Origin: Phycisphaeraceae bacterium
Lineage (GTDB): Bacteria; Planctomycetota; Phycisphaerae; Phycisphaerales; UBA1924
Direction: 5' to 3'
Assembly (NCBI GenBank): GCA_019636615.1
Contig: JAHBXF010000001.1
Location: 806,001-870,000 of the forward strand
Length of the DNA: 64,000 nucleotides
In this document: positions 35,375 through 44,021 of the stretch, piece after piece
Layout: each line of letters starts with the position of its first letter
Position numbering within the stretch: the first letter of the stretch is position 1
Program-made: the position numbers and the translations under genes
The notes under the pieces: generated by a model
Databases searched by the model: none
Seen by the model: the letters and a program-made list of their open reading frames with translations, nothing else
What the model was told of the DNA's origin: nothing

Positions 35375-38300
35375 ATGGCGTCGGCACCGCAACACGATCA
35401 ACCCTCTTTCTCTCGGCCCACCAAACGCGCCAAGGCACCCGCCACGCGCCGTGTCAAAGGCGACGGCGGCGGCCCGCCCAGCGATACGCCCGACGATCGC
35501 CCCGCTTCACGCGCACGCTCCCTCTCGTGGCTGCTCGTCGCCGTGTGGGCCATCACCCTCGTCGGTGCGCTCCTTCAACCCCCACACCCAGACGCCTACC
35601 GCGTCGCCCCTGCAAGCGCCGCTTCACTCGACTGGTGGCTTGAGCCCCACGAACGCAACGCCTTCCTGCGGCTCCCCGGTGTGCGCGGCGTGCCCCTGGC
35701 CTTCGCCGAAGGCCCCGCCGAGAACGAGTTGTGGGTCGTGGGAACCAACGGCCTCGTCATCCGGTCTACCGACAACGCGCAGACTTGGAGTGTTGTTCCC
35801 CTCTCGACCATCGCGCAGCCCGACACATTCGACAACGCTCAGGATCGCTTCCCGGCATCCGGCGAGGCCCCACCCACCAAGGGCGCATCGCGCCTGCCCG
35901 CCGGCGGCGCGGTTCGACAAACCTCGTGGACGAACACACGCTCCGACGACGCCCAGTTGAACAGCGCGCCGTCGAGCCCGCCCGACTTCAGACAGCAACC
36001 GCCGAACTCGGCCGCGCCGAACTCGGCCGCGCAAAGCACCCCGACGCACATCCCGCCCGGCATACCCCTGCCCGGCCCCGAGGAACTGTCCGTGGCCTCG
36101 TTCTTCGCCGTCACGGTGAACCACAGCGAGCAGGAAGTCACCATCGGTCACAGCGGCGAAGGCGTGTCGCTCTCAACGCGCGACGGCGGCAGCACGTGGC
36201 GCTGGCGGCAAGACCCGCCCGAGATCGCCAGAGAGCGCCAAGAGATGGACAACCTGCACACCGCGCCGCTGAACTTCTCTGCCACGGCCGGCCGAACACT
36301 TCAACGGCTGCGCGGCGGGCTCATCGTCAGCGCCGCCACCGGCGCGCCCGTCTTCAGGCAGACACCCGTGCGTGTGCGATTCATGTCGGATCGTGAGGGA
36401 GAATGCCTCGCGGGACTTTCGGGCGTTTTCGACGAACGGGGATCAGAGATTCACCTCGTCGCGACAACGCTGCTGCGCACCGGCGACGGCGGGCGCACGT
36501 GGCGCACCGCCGCGCGCCTGCCCCACGACGAAACCCCCACGCCCGCTTCGCTGCTGGTCTTCAGAGTGAACAGCGCCGAACTCCACGGTGCCAACGCCGC
36601 CGAAGACGGCGTGCGGTCGCTCCCCGCCTACCGCCCTGATCCATCCGCGATCGCGAAGCGATCGACCGACGGCGGCGCATCATGGCAGCCGCTGCCGCTC
36701 GAACCCTACGCCAAGTACCCCGCGCCCTGGTTCTACGCCTTCACCGCGCTGTGCATCGCCGGGGCGGTCGTGCTGCGCCGCGCGGCCGACAGCAGCCGCG
36801 AGCACGCGCAGGCGCCGCGCGAAAAGCGGCTGTGGATCGAGGGTGTGGGCACCAGCGACGACCCCATCGGCCCCGGCGACCCCGACGCGCTCAACCTTGG
36901 CCTGCGCGCCGAGGCCCTCTCTCGTTTCCTGCGCAACCCCGGCACCAAAGCCCCGATCACCATCGCCGTGGAGGGCCCGTGGGGCAGCGGCAAGAGTTCG
37001 ATGATGCGCCTCGTCCGCGCACGCCTCGACGAAGCCGGCTTCAGCACCGTCGAGTTCAACGCCTGGCACCACCGCACCGAGCGCGACCTCCTCGGCGGTC
37101 TGCTCGACCGCATCCGCTCCGGTGTCGACCCCGCCCCCAGCGATCCCATGCAGGCCCTCTACCTCCGGCTGCGCTTCCGCGCCAGGCTGTGGTGGGCTCG
37201 CTTCTCGTCCGCGGTGCGCAAACGCCCGGGTTACACGCTGGGAATCATCGCCGTCTGCACCCTCTGCGCGTACATGATCTACTTCCACCCGCTTCGCGCG
37301 GCCTACTGGCTCAACAGCGCCCACCTCTACGCACGCACTCTCATCTCTGAAAAAGCAATCACCCCGGACGGCGCACCCGCGCCCCTCCCCACCGCCAGGG
37401 ATGTCACCCCATTCCACCTCTACCTCACCAACGGCATGCTGGGCCTGGTCGCCCTCGTCCCCATCGTGCGCTCCACGCTCAAGGGTCTTTCCACCTTCGG
37501 CGTCTCTCCCATCGAGATCGCCCGCAAACTCTCGACCAAAGGCCAGCACGAGGGCTCGGGCGCGGCCTGCTTCCGCGCCGAGATGGCGCTGCGACTCCGA
37601 GAGGTGACCGACGCGCTGGGCCCTCAGCGACGTCTCGTCATTTTCATCGATGACCTCGACCGCTGCTCGGAAGAGAGCGTCATCGACATGCTGGGCACCA
37701 TGAACTACCTCGTCACCGCGGCCCCGGTGGTGCTCATCGCCGCCTTCGACACCGCCTACGTCAAGGCCTGCATCCACATGCGGTACGACAGGCTCATCGG
37801 CACCATCTCACGAATGGAACAGGCCGAAGCGATCAACAACGCCAGACACCCGTCACCCGCCGAGACCGCCGGCCACACCCAGGACCGCTTCGCCACCAAC
37901 TTCCTCGAAAAACTCATCCAGATCAGCGAGCCCGTGCCCGCGCTCTCGCCCGAGCAGGCACGCAACCTCATGGACCGGCGCGGCACCGCGCCCGTCGCCG
38001 GCGACGGGCTGCCGCACACACAACGCGGCTCACTGAGCAAAGCCCTCTACGCCTGGCGGCCCGTCGTGCTCGTCGCTTCGGCTGTTCTCTTCGCCGTCCT
38101 CCTGGCCGAGTCTGAATGGCTCACCCCTCCCGCCGAGCCCCCCGCACCGCCGCCGCAGGCCACCGAGACGCCCATCGCCGCCGACGATGCGCCTTCATCA
38201 CCGCTCGCCCCCGTGCGCGGAAACCCCCGCACATGGGCCCCCGAACCCGACCTGCCGCCGGACCTTTTCGCGGCCGCCGCCGTGGTGCACGCCCCTCTGC

Positions 38301-38833
38301 CGCGACTGGGAATCACCCCCGGCTTCGCCGTGGTCAGTGTCTTCTCGGCCGGGGTGCTCTGCTTCTTCGCGGCCCTCAGCGTGGGCGCGGCCCGCGTCCC
38401 GTCGCCCGTTCAGGATTCGCAAGAGTTCGAAGACGCCATCACCGAATACGCCTCGCTCCTGGCGCGGGCCGGCAAAACTCCCCGAAGCATCAAACGCATG
38501 CTCAACCGGCTGCGGCTCGCCTCGGCACGCCGCGATGCCATGAACGATGCCACCATCGACAGCGAGCGCGACCTGGTCGCCCTTGGCGTGATCGAAGAGA
38601 TCGACCCCGCAGCCATCCGCGACCGCGACCGCATCGAAGCCTTCCTCAAGGCCTGGCTCAACGACACAGAATCGCCCGACGCCGCAGACCTGCGCGACAG
38701 AGCCAGCGCCCTGGCCGAGCATGTCGATGCGTACCGCCTGCTCTGCCGCGGCTTGTCATCGGGCATCGGGGGCAGAGCGCCCGCCGACACCGAGACTCCG
38801 CCGTCAGCCGAAGAACCTCAATCGGCCCAGTGA
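35375..38833 (+). CDS. KAP-family P-loop NTPase with BNR-like extracytoplasmic sensor
   Basis: A 1152-residue membrane protein. After a disordered basic N terminus, a membrane helix (SWLLVAVWAITLVGALL, about 50-66) leads to an extracytoplasmic domain with several Asp-box/BNR-like turns (STDNAQTWS, TRDGGSTWRW, TGDGGRTWR, STDGGASWQ) of a propeller. A second helix (about 450-465) precedes the NTPase: Walker A GPWGSGKSS near 534 and Walker B LVIFIDDLDR near 755, with two further helices inserted between them, as is typical of KAP NTPases. Two more helices lie near 890 and 980. GGGGAGG lies 7 nt before ATG. The substrate or ligand is unknown; it is convergent with a PLD-like gene. Confidence 0.85.
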   Translation: MASAPQHDQPSFSRPTKRAKAPATRRVKGDGGGPPSDTPDDRPASRARSLSWLLVAVWAITLVGALLQPPHPDAYRVAPASAASLDWWLEPHERNAFLRLPGVRGVPLAFAEGPAENELWVVGTNGLVIRSTDNAQTWSVVPLSTIAQPDTFDNAQDRFPASGEAPPTKGASRLPAGGAVRQTSWTNTRSDDAQLNSAPSSPPDFRQQPPNSAAPNSAAQSTPTHIPPGIPLPGPEELSVASFFAVTVNHSEQEVTIGHSGEGVSLSTRDGGSTWRWRQDPPEIARERQEMDNLHTAPLNFSATAGRTLQRLRGGLIVSAATGAPVFRQTPVRVRFMSDREGECLAGLSGVFDERGSEIHLVATTLLRTGDGGRTWRTAARLPHDETPTPASLLVFRVNSAELHGANAAEDGVRSLPAYRPDPSAIAKRSTDGGASWQPLPLEPYAKYPAPWFYAFTALCIAGAVVLRRAADSSREHAQAPREKRLWIEGVGTSDDPIGPGDPDALNLGLRAEALSRFLRNPGTKAPITIAVEGPWGSGKSSMMRLVRARLDEAGFSTVEFNAWHHRTERDLLGGLLDRIRSGVDPAPSDPMQALYLRLRFRARLWWARFSSAVRKRPGYTLGIIAVCTLCAYMIYFHPLRAAYWLNSAHLYARTLISEKAITPDGAPAPLPTARDVTPFHLYLTNGMLGLVALVPIVRSTLKGLSTFGVSPIEIARKLSTKGQHEGSGAACFRAEMALRLREVTDALGPQRRLVIFIDDLDRCSEESVIDMLGTMNYLVTAAPVVLIAAFDTAYVKACIHMRYDRLIGTISRMEQAEAINNARHPSPAETAGHTQDRFATNFLEKLIQISEPVPALSPEQARNLMDRRGTAPVAGDGLPHTQRGSLSKALYAWRPVVLVASAVLFAVLLAESEWLTPPAEPPAPPPQATETPIAADDAPSSPLAPVRGNPRTWAPEPDLPPDLFAAAAVVHAPLPRLGITPGFAVVSVFSAGVLCFFAALSVGAARVPSPVQDSQEFEDAITEYASLLARAGKTPRSIKRMLNRLRLASARRDAMNDATIDSERDLVALGVIEEIDPAAIRDRDRIEAFLKAWLNDTESPDAADLRDRASALAEHVDAYRLLCRGLSSGIGGRAPADTETPPSAEEPQSAQ

Positions 38834-38849
38834 GCGATCGTGGGGGGTG

Positions 38850-39689
38850 TCATGCGGCCGCCCCCTTCTTGGCCGGGGCATGACGACTCCACTTGTCCTC
38901 GAAATACTGGTGCATGTCCGTCAGCCAGGGCCCCTCATGAAGTTCCATGTGAGGAGAGTGCGCCGAGGCCCGCACGAGAAAGAGAGAGAAGAACCCCACA
39001 CGGGCTTTGGAGTCGGTCACGACCAGGTACATAGGAGCGCAGGGAAGGTCGTTGTAGGTGCGCATCTCGAGTTTGTCCGGGTGCTTGTCGCACAGCGCCT
39101 TCATCTTGGCGACGAACGCGTCTAGTCCCGCTTCCCACCCGGCGCCGGTTTCTACCACGGTGGCCGCCAGTTCGGTGTTGCGGTGTCGCGCGTTGTCGCA
39201 GGCGGGGTCGATCACCAGCATCTTCACGCTCACCCCGCGGTTGATCGCCTCGATGAGATCATCGACAAACTCGTTCTGACGCGGGCAATAGGTGTCGAGC
39301 CAGCAGATGCAGTCCCCTTGACGGGCCTCACGGAAGAGTTTATTGAAACTGAATGCCGGATGCGCAGAAGTCACTCCCAGGTTGCTCAGCGATTCCGCCA
39401 CACCGCACGCTTCCACCAGCGATTCCTTGATCTTCTTTTCGAAGTTCTGGTACACCATGTTGCGATCAACAAGAATTGTCACCGCCGCGCTCAGCGTGCC
39501 GATGCCGATCGTGCGGAAGACATCCGCCCACGACGCGTGCGTGTACCTGCCGTGCGTCCCGAACACGAAGATCGCCGCAACCAGCGACAGAATCGCCACC
39601 AGGATCAAAAGCACAAACGGGTTGAAGATCGCCAGACGCCGCCAATCAACCAGGTGCGTGCGCGCGGCTGGGCTTTGTGTTTCGGGCAT
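38850..39689 (-). CDS. Membrane-tethered protein with a PLD-like C-terminal fold
   Basis: A 279-residue protein. Two N-terminal membrane helices (IFNPFVLLILVAILSLVAAI and about 55-75) precede a cytoplasmic domain. Its order of elements, FNKLFREARQGDCICWLDTY, a GVSVKMLVIDPACDN strand, LEMRTYNDLPCAPMYLVVTD and a final MHQYFEDKW, resembles degenerate phospholipase D-type domains that bind or sense nucleic acid or lipid. I see no canonical HKD motif, so enzymatic activity is doubtful. A TAGGAT box ends 7 nt before ATG 39689. Stops are 16 bp apart from the KAP gene. Confidence 0.65.
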   Translation of the reverse strand: MPETQSPAARTHLVDWRRLAIFNPFVLLILVAILSLVAAIFVFGTHGRYTHASWADVFRTIGIGTLSAAVTILVDRNMVYQNFEKKIKESLVEACGVAESLSNLGVTSAHPAFSFNKLFREARQGDCICWLDTYCPRQNEFVDDLIEAINRGVSVKMLVIDPACDNARHRNTELAATVVETGAGWEAGLDAFVAKMKALCDKHPDKLEMRTYNDLPCAPMYLVVTDSKARVGFFSLFLVRASAHSPHMELHEGPWLTDMHQYFEDKWSRHAPAKKGAAA

Positions 39690-39696
39690 GGCGGCG

Positions 39697-39702
39697 ATCC
39701 TA
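39697..39702 (-). promoter_or_regulatory. -10 candidate TAGGAT, leaderless spacing
   Basis: TAGGAT on the minus strand ends 7 nt before ATG 39689. Confidence 0.45.
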
Positions 39703-39741
39703 TCTGGTGCCGGAGCGACTCAAGGGCGCATCTGAACATCG

Positions 39742-39763
39742 GGCCGGTCAAGATCGACCGGCC
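39742..39763. promoter_or_regulatory. 8-bp palindrome between rpiB and the PLD-like gene
   Basis: GGCCGGTC, 6-base loop, GACCGGCC. It lies 72 nt after the rpiB stop (minus strand) and upstream of the PLD-like promoter. Without a T tract it could be a weak terminator or an operator. Confidence 0.35.
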
Positions 39764-39835
39764 GGACACAGGTTATATCGCCCAAGTCTCCGCGGTGTTG
39801 CACCCCGCGTGCTGTTCCTCACCGCCCCCGCCCGC

Positions 39836-40300
39836 TCACTCCGCCACGCTCGCCGGGTCTTTGCCCTGCTCGATGGCCTCGATCTTGCGGATGCGCCGGC
39901 CGTGACGCCCCCCCTCGAAGGTCGCCGAGAGCCATTCATCCACGATCTTCTCGATCATGCGCTGGCCCAGCAGGTCGCCCGAGAGGCACAGCACATTCGC
40001 GTCGTTGTGGCTGCGCGCCAGTTGCGCGGTCAGTTCATCGTGGCACACCGCCGCGCGAACACCCGCCACCTTGTTCGCCGCGATCGACATGCCGATGCCC
40101 GTGCCGCACACCAGAATGCCCAGCGCGGCCTGGCCCGAGGCCACCAACTTGCCCACCTCGTACGCCCGCTCCGGGTAGTCGCACGGGTTGCCGTTGCAGT
40201 CGCCCACGATGTCGGCCTCTTTCCCCTCGCGCCGCAACTTCTCGTGCAGTTGTCGGATGCACGCGGTTCCACGATGATCAGCGCTGAGGACGATCCGCAT
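39836..40300 (-). CDS. rpiB: Ribose 5-phosphate isomerase B
   Basis: Interconverts ribulose 5-phosphate and ribose 5-phosphate in the pentose phosphate pathway. The 154-residue product matches RpiB/LacAB: MRIVLSADHRGT at the N terminus, DYPERAYEVGKLVASGQA, the active-site loop LVCGTGIGMSIAANK with its Cys, and the segment RAAVCHDELTAQLARSHNDA with a catalytic His. It is 52 nt downstream of the TsaC-phosphatase fusion and likely cotranscribed. The same gene set lies together in Bacillus (ywlC, ywlE, ywlF). Confidence 0.93.
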   Translation of the reverse strand: MRIVLSADHRGTACIRQLHEKLRREGKEADIVGDCNGNPCDYPERAYEVGKLVASGQAALGILVCGTGIGMSIAANKVAGVRAAVCHDELTAQLARSHNDANVLCLSGDLLGQRMIEKIVDEWLSATFEGGRHGRRIRKIEAIEQGKDPASVAE

Positions 40301-40352
40301 ACCTGTTGCTCCCGCGTGCGCCCAGATTCAAACCCGCCCGCTCGGGCCGCCG

Positions 40353-41492
40353 TCAGGCGTTGTGCCCGCCGCGCTCGGTCGTCGGCGCGAGCACACCAAG
40401 TTCTACCAGCCGCCGCGCGATGATGGTATGAAGCCTGCGCGCGGTTTCCTTGTACTCTTCCAGCGGGCCGCCGATGGGGTCGGGCACGTCGCCCCCCTCC
40501 GGGTCGAGCAGCCGGGTCTTCGAAGCGCCCCCCATCGCCTCGATGGCCCGCATGTGCGACCGCGTCAGCGCAAAGACGCACTCGGCCTCGTTGAGCAGGC
40601 CGGCGTCCAGCGGTGTGCTCTGGTGCTGCCCGGGGTCTACCCCCATATCTCGGAGCGCTTCCCTGGCCTCGGGCGTCATGGACGCCCCGGGAATGGCCCC
40701 CACCCCCGCCGACAGCACGCGCGTGCCCGTGTCTCCCGCTCGGGCGAGCAGGGAGCGGGCGATCGCCTGAGCCATCGGGCTGCGGCAGGTGTTCCCGGTA
40801 CAGACGAACAGCAGTGTCCGTTCCATTTTTTTGCGTATGAACCTTTCTTCGTACGCCCCTGCCGTCTCAACCATATACCCGCCGCCGGGTTCAAGCCGAA
40901 CCGTCGTCGATGGTTTTCCGTACCGAGCCCTCCCAGAGTCGAGCGCCAGCGCGATGCCCATCGCCTCAAGCCTGGGCGCGGCATCTTCCGGCAGCCACCG
41001 CCCATCCCCCAGGCCCAGCACGCTCAACCGCTCGATCACCACCGGCACGCCGCACATCCTCAGCACTTCCTGCGCCGCGGCCTCGGCCGGCACGCGCACC
41101 GCCACCCCCCCGGGCCCATCCATCACACCCGGTGCCGCCCCGATCGCCAGCGCACGCTCGCGTGCTTCGCCCCGCGACATGGGCACCACGATGCGCACCG
41201 GCCCGGGCAGCAGCCGCTCAAACACCCGCAGGTGCCGCGGATGGGTCACCCCCAGCGCCGCCGCGGCACGCGCCGCATCATGTGTGTGCCACGTCATCGG
41301 CCCGGGCTGCGCGGGCTGGGGCGGGCCGGCGGGGGCCACAGCCGCCAGGTCGCGCAGCAGGGCCGTCGCCGCGGTGTCCGCCGCGCTGGCGGCCACGCCG
41401 TACAGGGTTTCGGTGGGCAGCACCACCAGCCCGCCGGCGCGCAGCAGCGTCGCGGCCTGTTCAAGCGTTGCTGGTGTCGGTACGGCGATCAC
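40353..41492 (-). CDS. Fusion of a TsaC/Sua5-like domain and a low-molecular-weight (arginine?) phosphatase
   Basis: A 379-residue two-domain protein. Residues 1-215 are YrdC/TsaC-like (ATLLRAGGLVVLPTETLYGV, HPRHLRVFERLLPGPVRIVV, GVAVRVPAE), the fold that makes threonylcarbamoyl-AMP for tRNA t6A. From residue 223 follows a low-molecular-weight phosphatase: P-loop CTGNTCRS with Cys231 and Arg237, and DPIGGP carrying the general acid. Thr235 matches Thr11 of YwlE, the residue that favours phosphoarginine over phosphotyrosine, where ordinary enzymes have Ile. GTG 41492 is chosen because TACGCT ends 9 nt upstream and the family begins there; GTG 41549 would overlap the upstream gene. Confidence 0.85.
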   Translation of the reverse strand: MIAVPTPATLEQAATLLRAGGLVVLPTETLYGVAASAADTAATALLRDLAAVAPAGPPQPAQPGPMTWHTHDAARAAAALGVTHPRHLRVFERLLPGPVRIVVPMSRGEARERALAIGAAPGVMDGPGGVAVRVPAEAAAQEVLRMCGVPVVIERLSVLGLGDGRWLPEDAAPRLEAMGIALALDSGRARYGKPSTTVRLEPGGGYMVETAGAYEERFIRKKMERTLLFVCTGNTCRSPMAQAIARSLLARAGDTGTRVLSAGVGAIPGASMTPEAREALRDMGVDPGQHQSTPLDAGLLNEAECVFALTRSHMRAIEAMGGASKTRLLDPEGGDVPDPIGGPLEEYKETARRLHTIIARRLVELGVLAPTTERGGHNA

Positions 41493-41501
41493 GCGGAAGA
41501 G

Positions 41502-41507
41502 AGCGTA
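41502..41507 (-). promoter_or_regulatory. -10 candidate TACGCT, leaderless spacing
   Basis: TACGCT on the minus strand ends 9 nt before GTG 41492 and follows the CPBP reading frame's last codons closely, so it would be an internal promoter. Confidence 0.4.
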
Positions 41508-41521
41508 GCGGGCGCACGGGC

Positions 41522-43054
41522 CTACGCCCGCACCAGCGAGAGCCCCCACAGCGTCATCGCCAGCACCACCGCGTTATGGATGAAGTGCGCCGTCATCGGC
41601 GCCACCAGCGAGCCCCGCCACTCGCGCACCAGCGCAAAGCAGAAGCCCAGCGTGATCACCGGCAGCAGCATGAACAACGAATAGCCGTGCATGAGCCCGA
41701 AGAGCAGCGCCGTGAGAATCGCCGCGGCGAAGAGCCCCAGCCACGCCCGCAGGTGCCGGTAGAGCGCGCCGCGGAAGATCGTTTCCTCCACCAGGGGCGC
41801 CCAGCACGTGGCCAGCACAAACAGAAAGATCAGTTCCAGCGTGCTCGCCCGCGTCACAACGTCGATCACAGGGTTGTGCGGCTGCGTCGGCGCTTCGCCA
41901 CGGCTCTGGGCCACCATCGCGCGCACCAGCACGATCAGCATCGTCGCGATCATCGCCCCCACCAGCAGCGGCAACCCCGCCAGGTACGACACGCACCCCA
42001 CCCCGATCTCGCGCAGCAGCCCGCGCCCGCTGGTCCACCCCAGGTCGCGCCGCGTCCGGGCCCACGACACCCCGCGCGCCAGCGGCCACAGCACCGCCAG
42101 CAGCAGCACCCACTGCGCCGAGAGCATGATCCGCGTCGCCCACGCCGGGTTCGCCGACGAGATCAGCGTCGGCAGCACCAGTTTGATCACGATGAACCCC
42201 AGCACAAACACCGCCGCCATCTCCATGTACACGCTGCCCCCGGGCAGCGGCGCCGCGAAGGCCGGCCTGATGCCCCCGCGCGAATACCGCACCACCATAT
42301 AGATCGCCGCCGCGATGGCCCCCACAAACGCCCCCGCCAGCAGCAGCATGAAGACAACCGCCCACACCACCATCCCCATCGCGCCACGCTTCACCACCGC
42401 TTCGCGCGCCGGGTCTGAATCCTCAAGCCCCACCACCTGCGCCAACTCGGCAAACCACCCGTGCCGCTCGTCGAGCAGCGCACGCTCCTCCTCGTTCAGG
42501 CTCTGCCCCCGGTCGAGCGACCGCCGAACCAGCGGCAGCATCGCGCGAGCCTCTTCAGGGAACGCCCCTTCCGCCTCCATCGCGCTCAACCGTTCCTCCG
42601 CGGCCTCTTTCCCCAGCAGTTCAGCCGCCACGATCGCCGCGTTGATCCGGTTCACCGCGTCGCTCACCGGCGCTTGCGTCACACCCTCGCCCGCCACAGG
42701 CTCGCGCGCCGGCCCGGCCCGCCACGGCCCGCCGGCCGCCGCATCAACCTGCTCCGAAAAACTCTTCAGGTTCGCTTCGTTCATCCCCCCGCGATCGATG
42801 TTCGCCAGCCTCACCATGATCTTGCTCATGATCGACACCTGGTCGAGCCCGCGCGGCGCGGGGGGCGCCGACGACGCCGCCGCCTGCGCGTTCGTCTGAT
42901 TGCTGTACACAATCAGCGCGATCAACATCAGGAACGCCAACACCGCCACCAGCGCGGCCGTGGGCGTCCCGGGATCGGGCCTGCGCCGACCCGTCTCCTC
43001 GATCTCCTCGGTCGAAACCCGGCCGGTACGAAACTCTTGATTCGGATCGTTCAT
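41522..43054 (-). CDS. CPBP-family intramembrane glutamic protease
   Basis: A 510-residue integral membrane protein. One helix near 30-50 (AALVAVLAFLMLIALIVY) is followed by a ~150-residue soluble helical domain, then seven or eight membrane helices. The CPBP (ABI/Rce1-type) motifs are in order: EETIFRG (EExxxR), FGLMHGY (FxxxH) and HFIHNAV (HxxxN), which together form the glutamate protease active site in the membrane. It may process lipidated or membrane substrates; none is indicated. ATG 43054 is preferred because the 52 upstream codons are low-complexity. It is 29 nt upstream of the TsaC-phosphatase gene. Confidence 0.88.
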   Translation of the reverse strand: MNDPNQEFRTGRVSTEEIEETGRRRPDPGTPTAALVAVLAFLMLIALIVYSNQTNAQAAASSAPPAPRGLDQVSIMSKIMVRLANIDRGGMNEANLKSFSEQVDAAAGGPWRAGPAREPVAGEGVTQAPVSDAVNRINAAIVAAELLGKEAAEERLSAMEAEGAFPEEARAMLPLVRRSLDRGQSLNEEERALLDERHGWFAELAQVVGLEDSDPAREAVVKRGAMGMVVWAVVFMLLLAGAFVGAIAAAIYMVVRYSRGGIRPAFAAPLPGGSVYMEMAAVFVLGFIVIKLVLPTLISSANPAWATRIMLSAQWVLLLAVLWPLARGVSWARTRRDLGWTSGRGLLREIGVGCVSYLAGLPLLVGAMIATMLIVLVRAMVAQSRGEAPTQPHNPVIDVVTRASTLELIFLFVLATCWAPLVEETIFRGALYRHLRAWLGLFAAAILTALLFGLMHGYSLFMLLPVITLGFCFALVREWRGSLVAPMTAHFIHNAVVLAMTLWGLSLVRA

Positions 43055-43182
43055 GCGTGCCCCAATGATCGGCCCTTCGCGCCCCCCGCGTCGCCATGTT
43101 TTTGCACCCCCCTCGTCCCTCTCCCTCGCTCCGACACCCCCCTTCCCCTCACCTAGCCCCTCCACGAGGCCAATATCGCCCC

Positions 43183-43201
43183 ATAATAGTATTTTGTATG
43201 G
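43183..43201 (-). promoter_or_regulatory. Recurrent 19-bp motif, copy 3
   Basis: CCATACAAAATACTATTAT on the minus strand, 17 of 19 identical to 14050-14068. It points towards the CPBP gene; read the other way it contains ATAATAG and would face rplM. Confidence 0.5.
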
Positions 43202-43252
43202 TATCGCCATCCCGCCACCGCACCCTCTTCAAAGATCGCGATCGTGGCTGCC

Positions 43253-43258
43253 TATACT
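43253..43258 (+). promoter_or_regulatory. -10 box TATACT for the rplM-rpsI operon
   Basis: CCTATACTCTGACC is the best -10 box upstream of rplM. No clear TTGACA lies 17 nt upstream (CTTCAAAG is nearby). Confidence 0.55.
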
Positions 43259-43460
43259 CTGACCTTCCCGCCCGGGCCGCGCGAGCGACCCTCGGGCCAA
43301 CGACTCAAAAACTCTGCCCGAGCGTTCGAGGGAAATGAACACTCAGGCCCGCCCCGCCCGGTAGGCGGCGATTCGAAGCGGCGAAGCGGCCGTCTCTGGG
43401 TGTGGACACGTGTGCCACCCGGTGACGCAAACCGGCTCTCGACCGCGCTGGAGGTGTCTG

Positions 43461-43922
43461 ATGGGTGGGATTGCAAGTCCCCGTCGGCAAACGTACATCG
43501 CCAAGCAGAGCGATGTGAAGCGTTCCTGGCACGTGGTAGACGCCGCGGGCATCCCGCTGGGCCGCCTGGCGGTCGAAGTCGCCAACGTGCTCATGGGCAA
43601 GCACCGCCCCACGTACACACCGCACGTTGACTGCGGCGATTACGTGGTGGTGACCAACGCCGCGCAGGTTGGCCTCACCGGCAAGAAGGCCGATCAGCGC
43701 CTCAAGATGCGCTATACCAGCCACCCCGGCGGCCTCAAGACGCAGACCTACGGCCAGGTGCGCGAGCGCCGCCCCGAACTGCTCATCCGCGACGCTGTCC
43801 GCCGCATGATGCCCAAGAACCGCCTCAGCCGCGTCATGCTCAAGAAACTCCATGTCGTCGACGGCGCGGACAACCCCTACGCCTCGCACAAGCCCCAGAC
43901 CCTGCAGGTGCCGCTGCCCTGA
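43461..43922 (+). CDS. rplM: 50S ribosomal protein L13
   Basis: A 153-residue large-subunit ribosomal protein. The core WHVVDAAGIPLGRLAVEVAN, LMGKHRPTYTPHVDCGDYVV and RRMMPKNRLSRVMLKKLHV are characteristic of L13. A strong GGAGGTG lies 5 nt before ATG 43461, choosing it over the in-frame codon at 43410. It starts the usual L13-S9 pair, with rpsI 99 nt downstream. The C terminus (YASHKPQTLQVPLP) is normal. Confidence 0.95.
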   Translation: MGGIASPRRQTYIAKQSDVKRSWHVVDAAGIPLGRLAVEVANVLMGKHRPTYTPHVDCGDYVVVTNAAQVGLTGKKADQRLKMRYTSHPGGLKTQTYGQVRERRPELLIRDAVRRMMPKNRLSRVMLKKLHVVDGADNPYASHKPQTLQVPLP

Positions 43923-44021
43923 GGCAACCGCCGTTGACACGTTCATCGCGCCGGCAAGGGCACGCGTCGTCACCGACCACCCGAGCGCGGCACACCCCGC
44001 AAAGAACACGAGAAGACGATC

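Larger units (their letters stand above)
43055..43460. other. Divergent intergenic region CPBP / rplM with L13 leader
   Basis: 406 bp. It contains copy 3 of the 19-bp motif, a strong -10 box TATACT at 43253, and a transcribed leader of about 195 nt before rplM that has several self-complementary stretches. No gene is convincing. Confidence 0.5.

Noticed and set aside
36680..37777. A 365-residue antisense open frame over the KAP gene
   Set aside because: Shadow of a well-supported P-loop NTPase.
40353..41549. Two separate genes joined by a sequencing error
   Set aside because: The frame is continuous with natural linker sequence, and both domains are complete.
41522..43210. Start of the CPBP gene at 43210
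   Set aside because: The first 52 codons are Gly/Glu/Arg-rich without family similarity; ATG 43054 begins the conserved protein.
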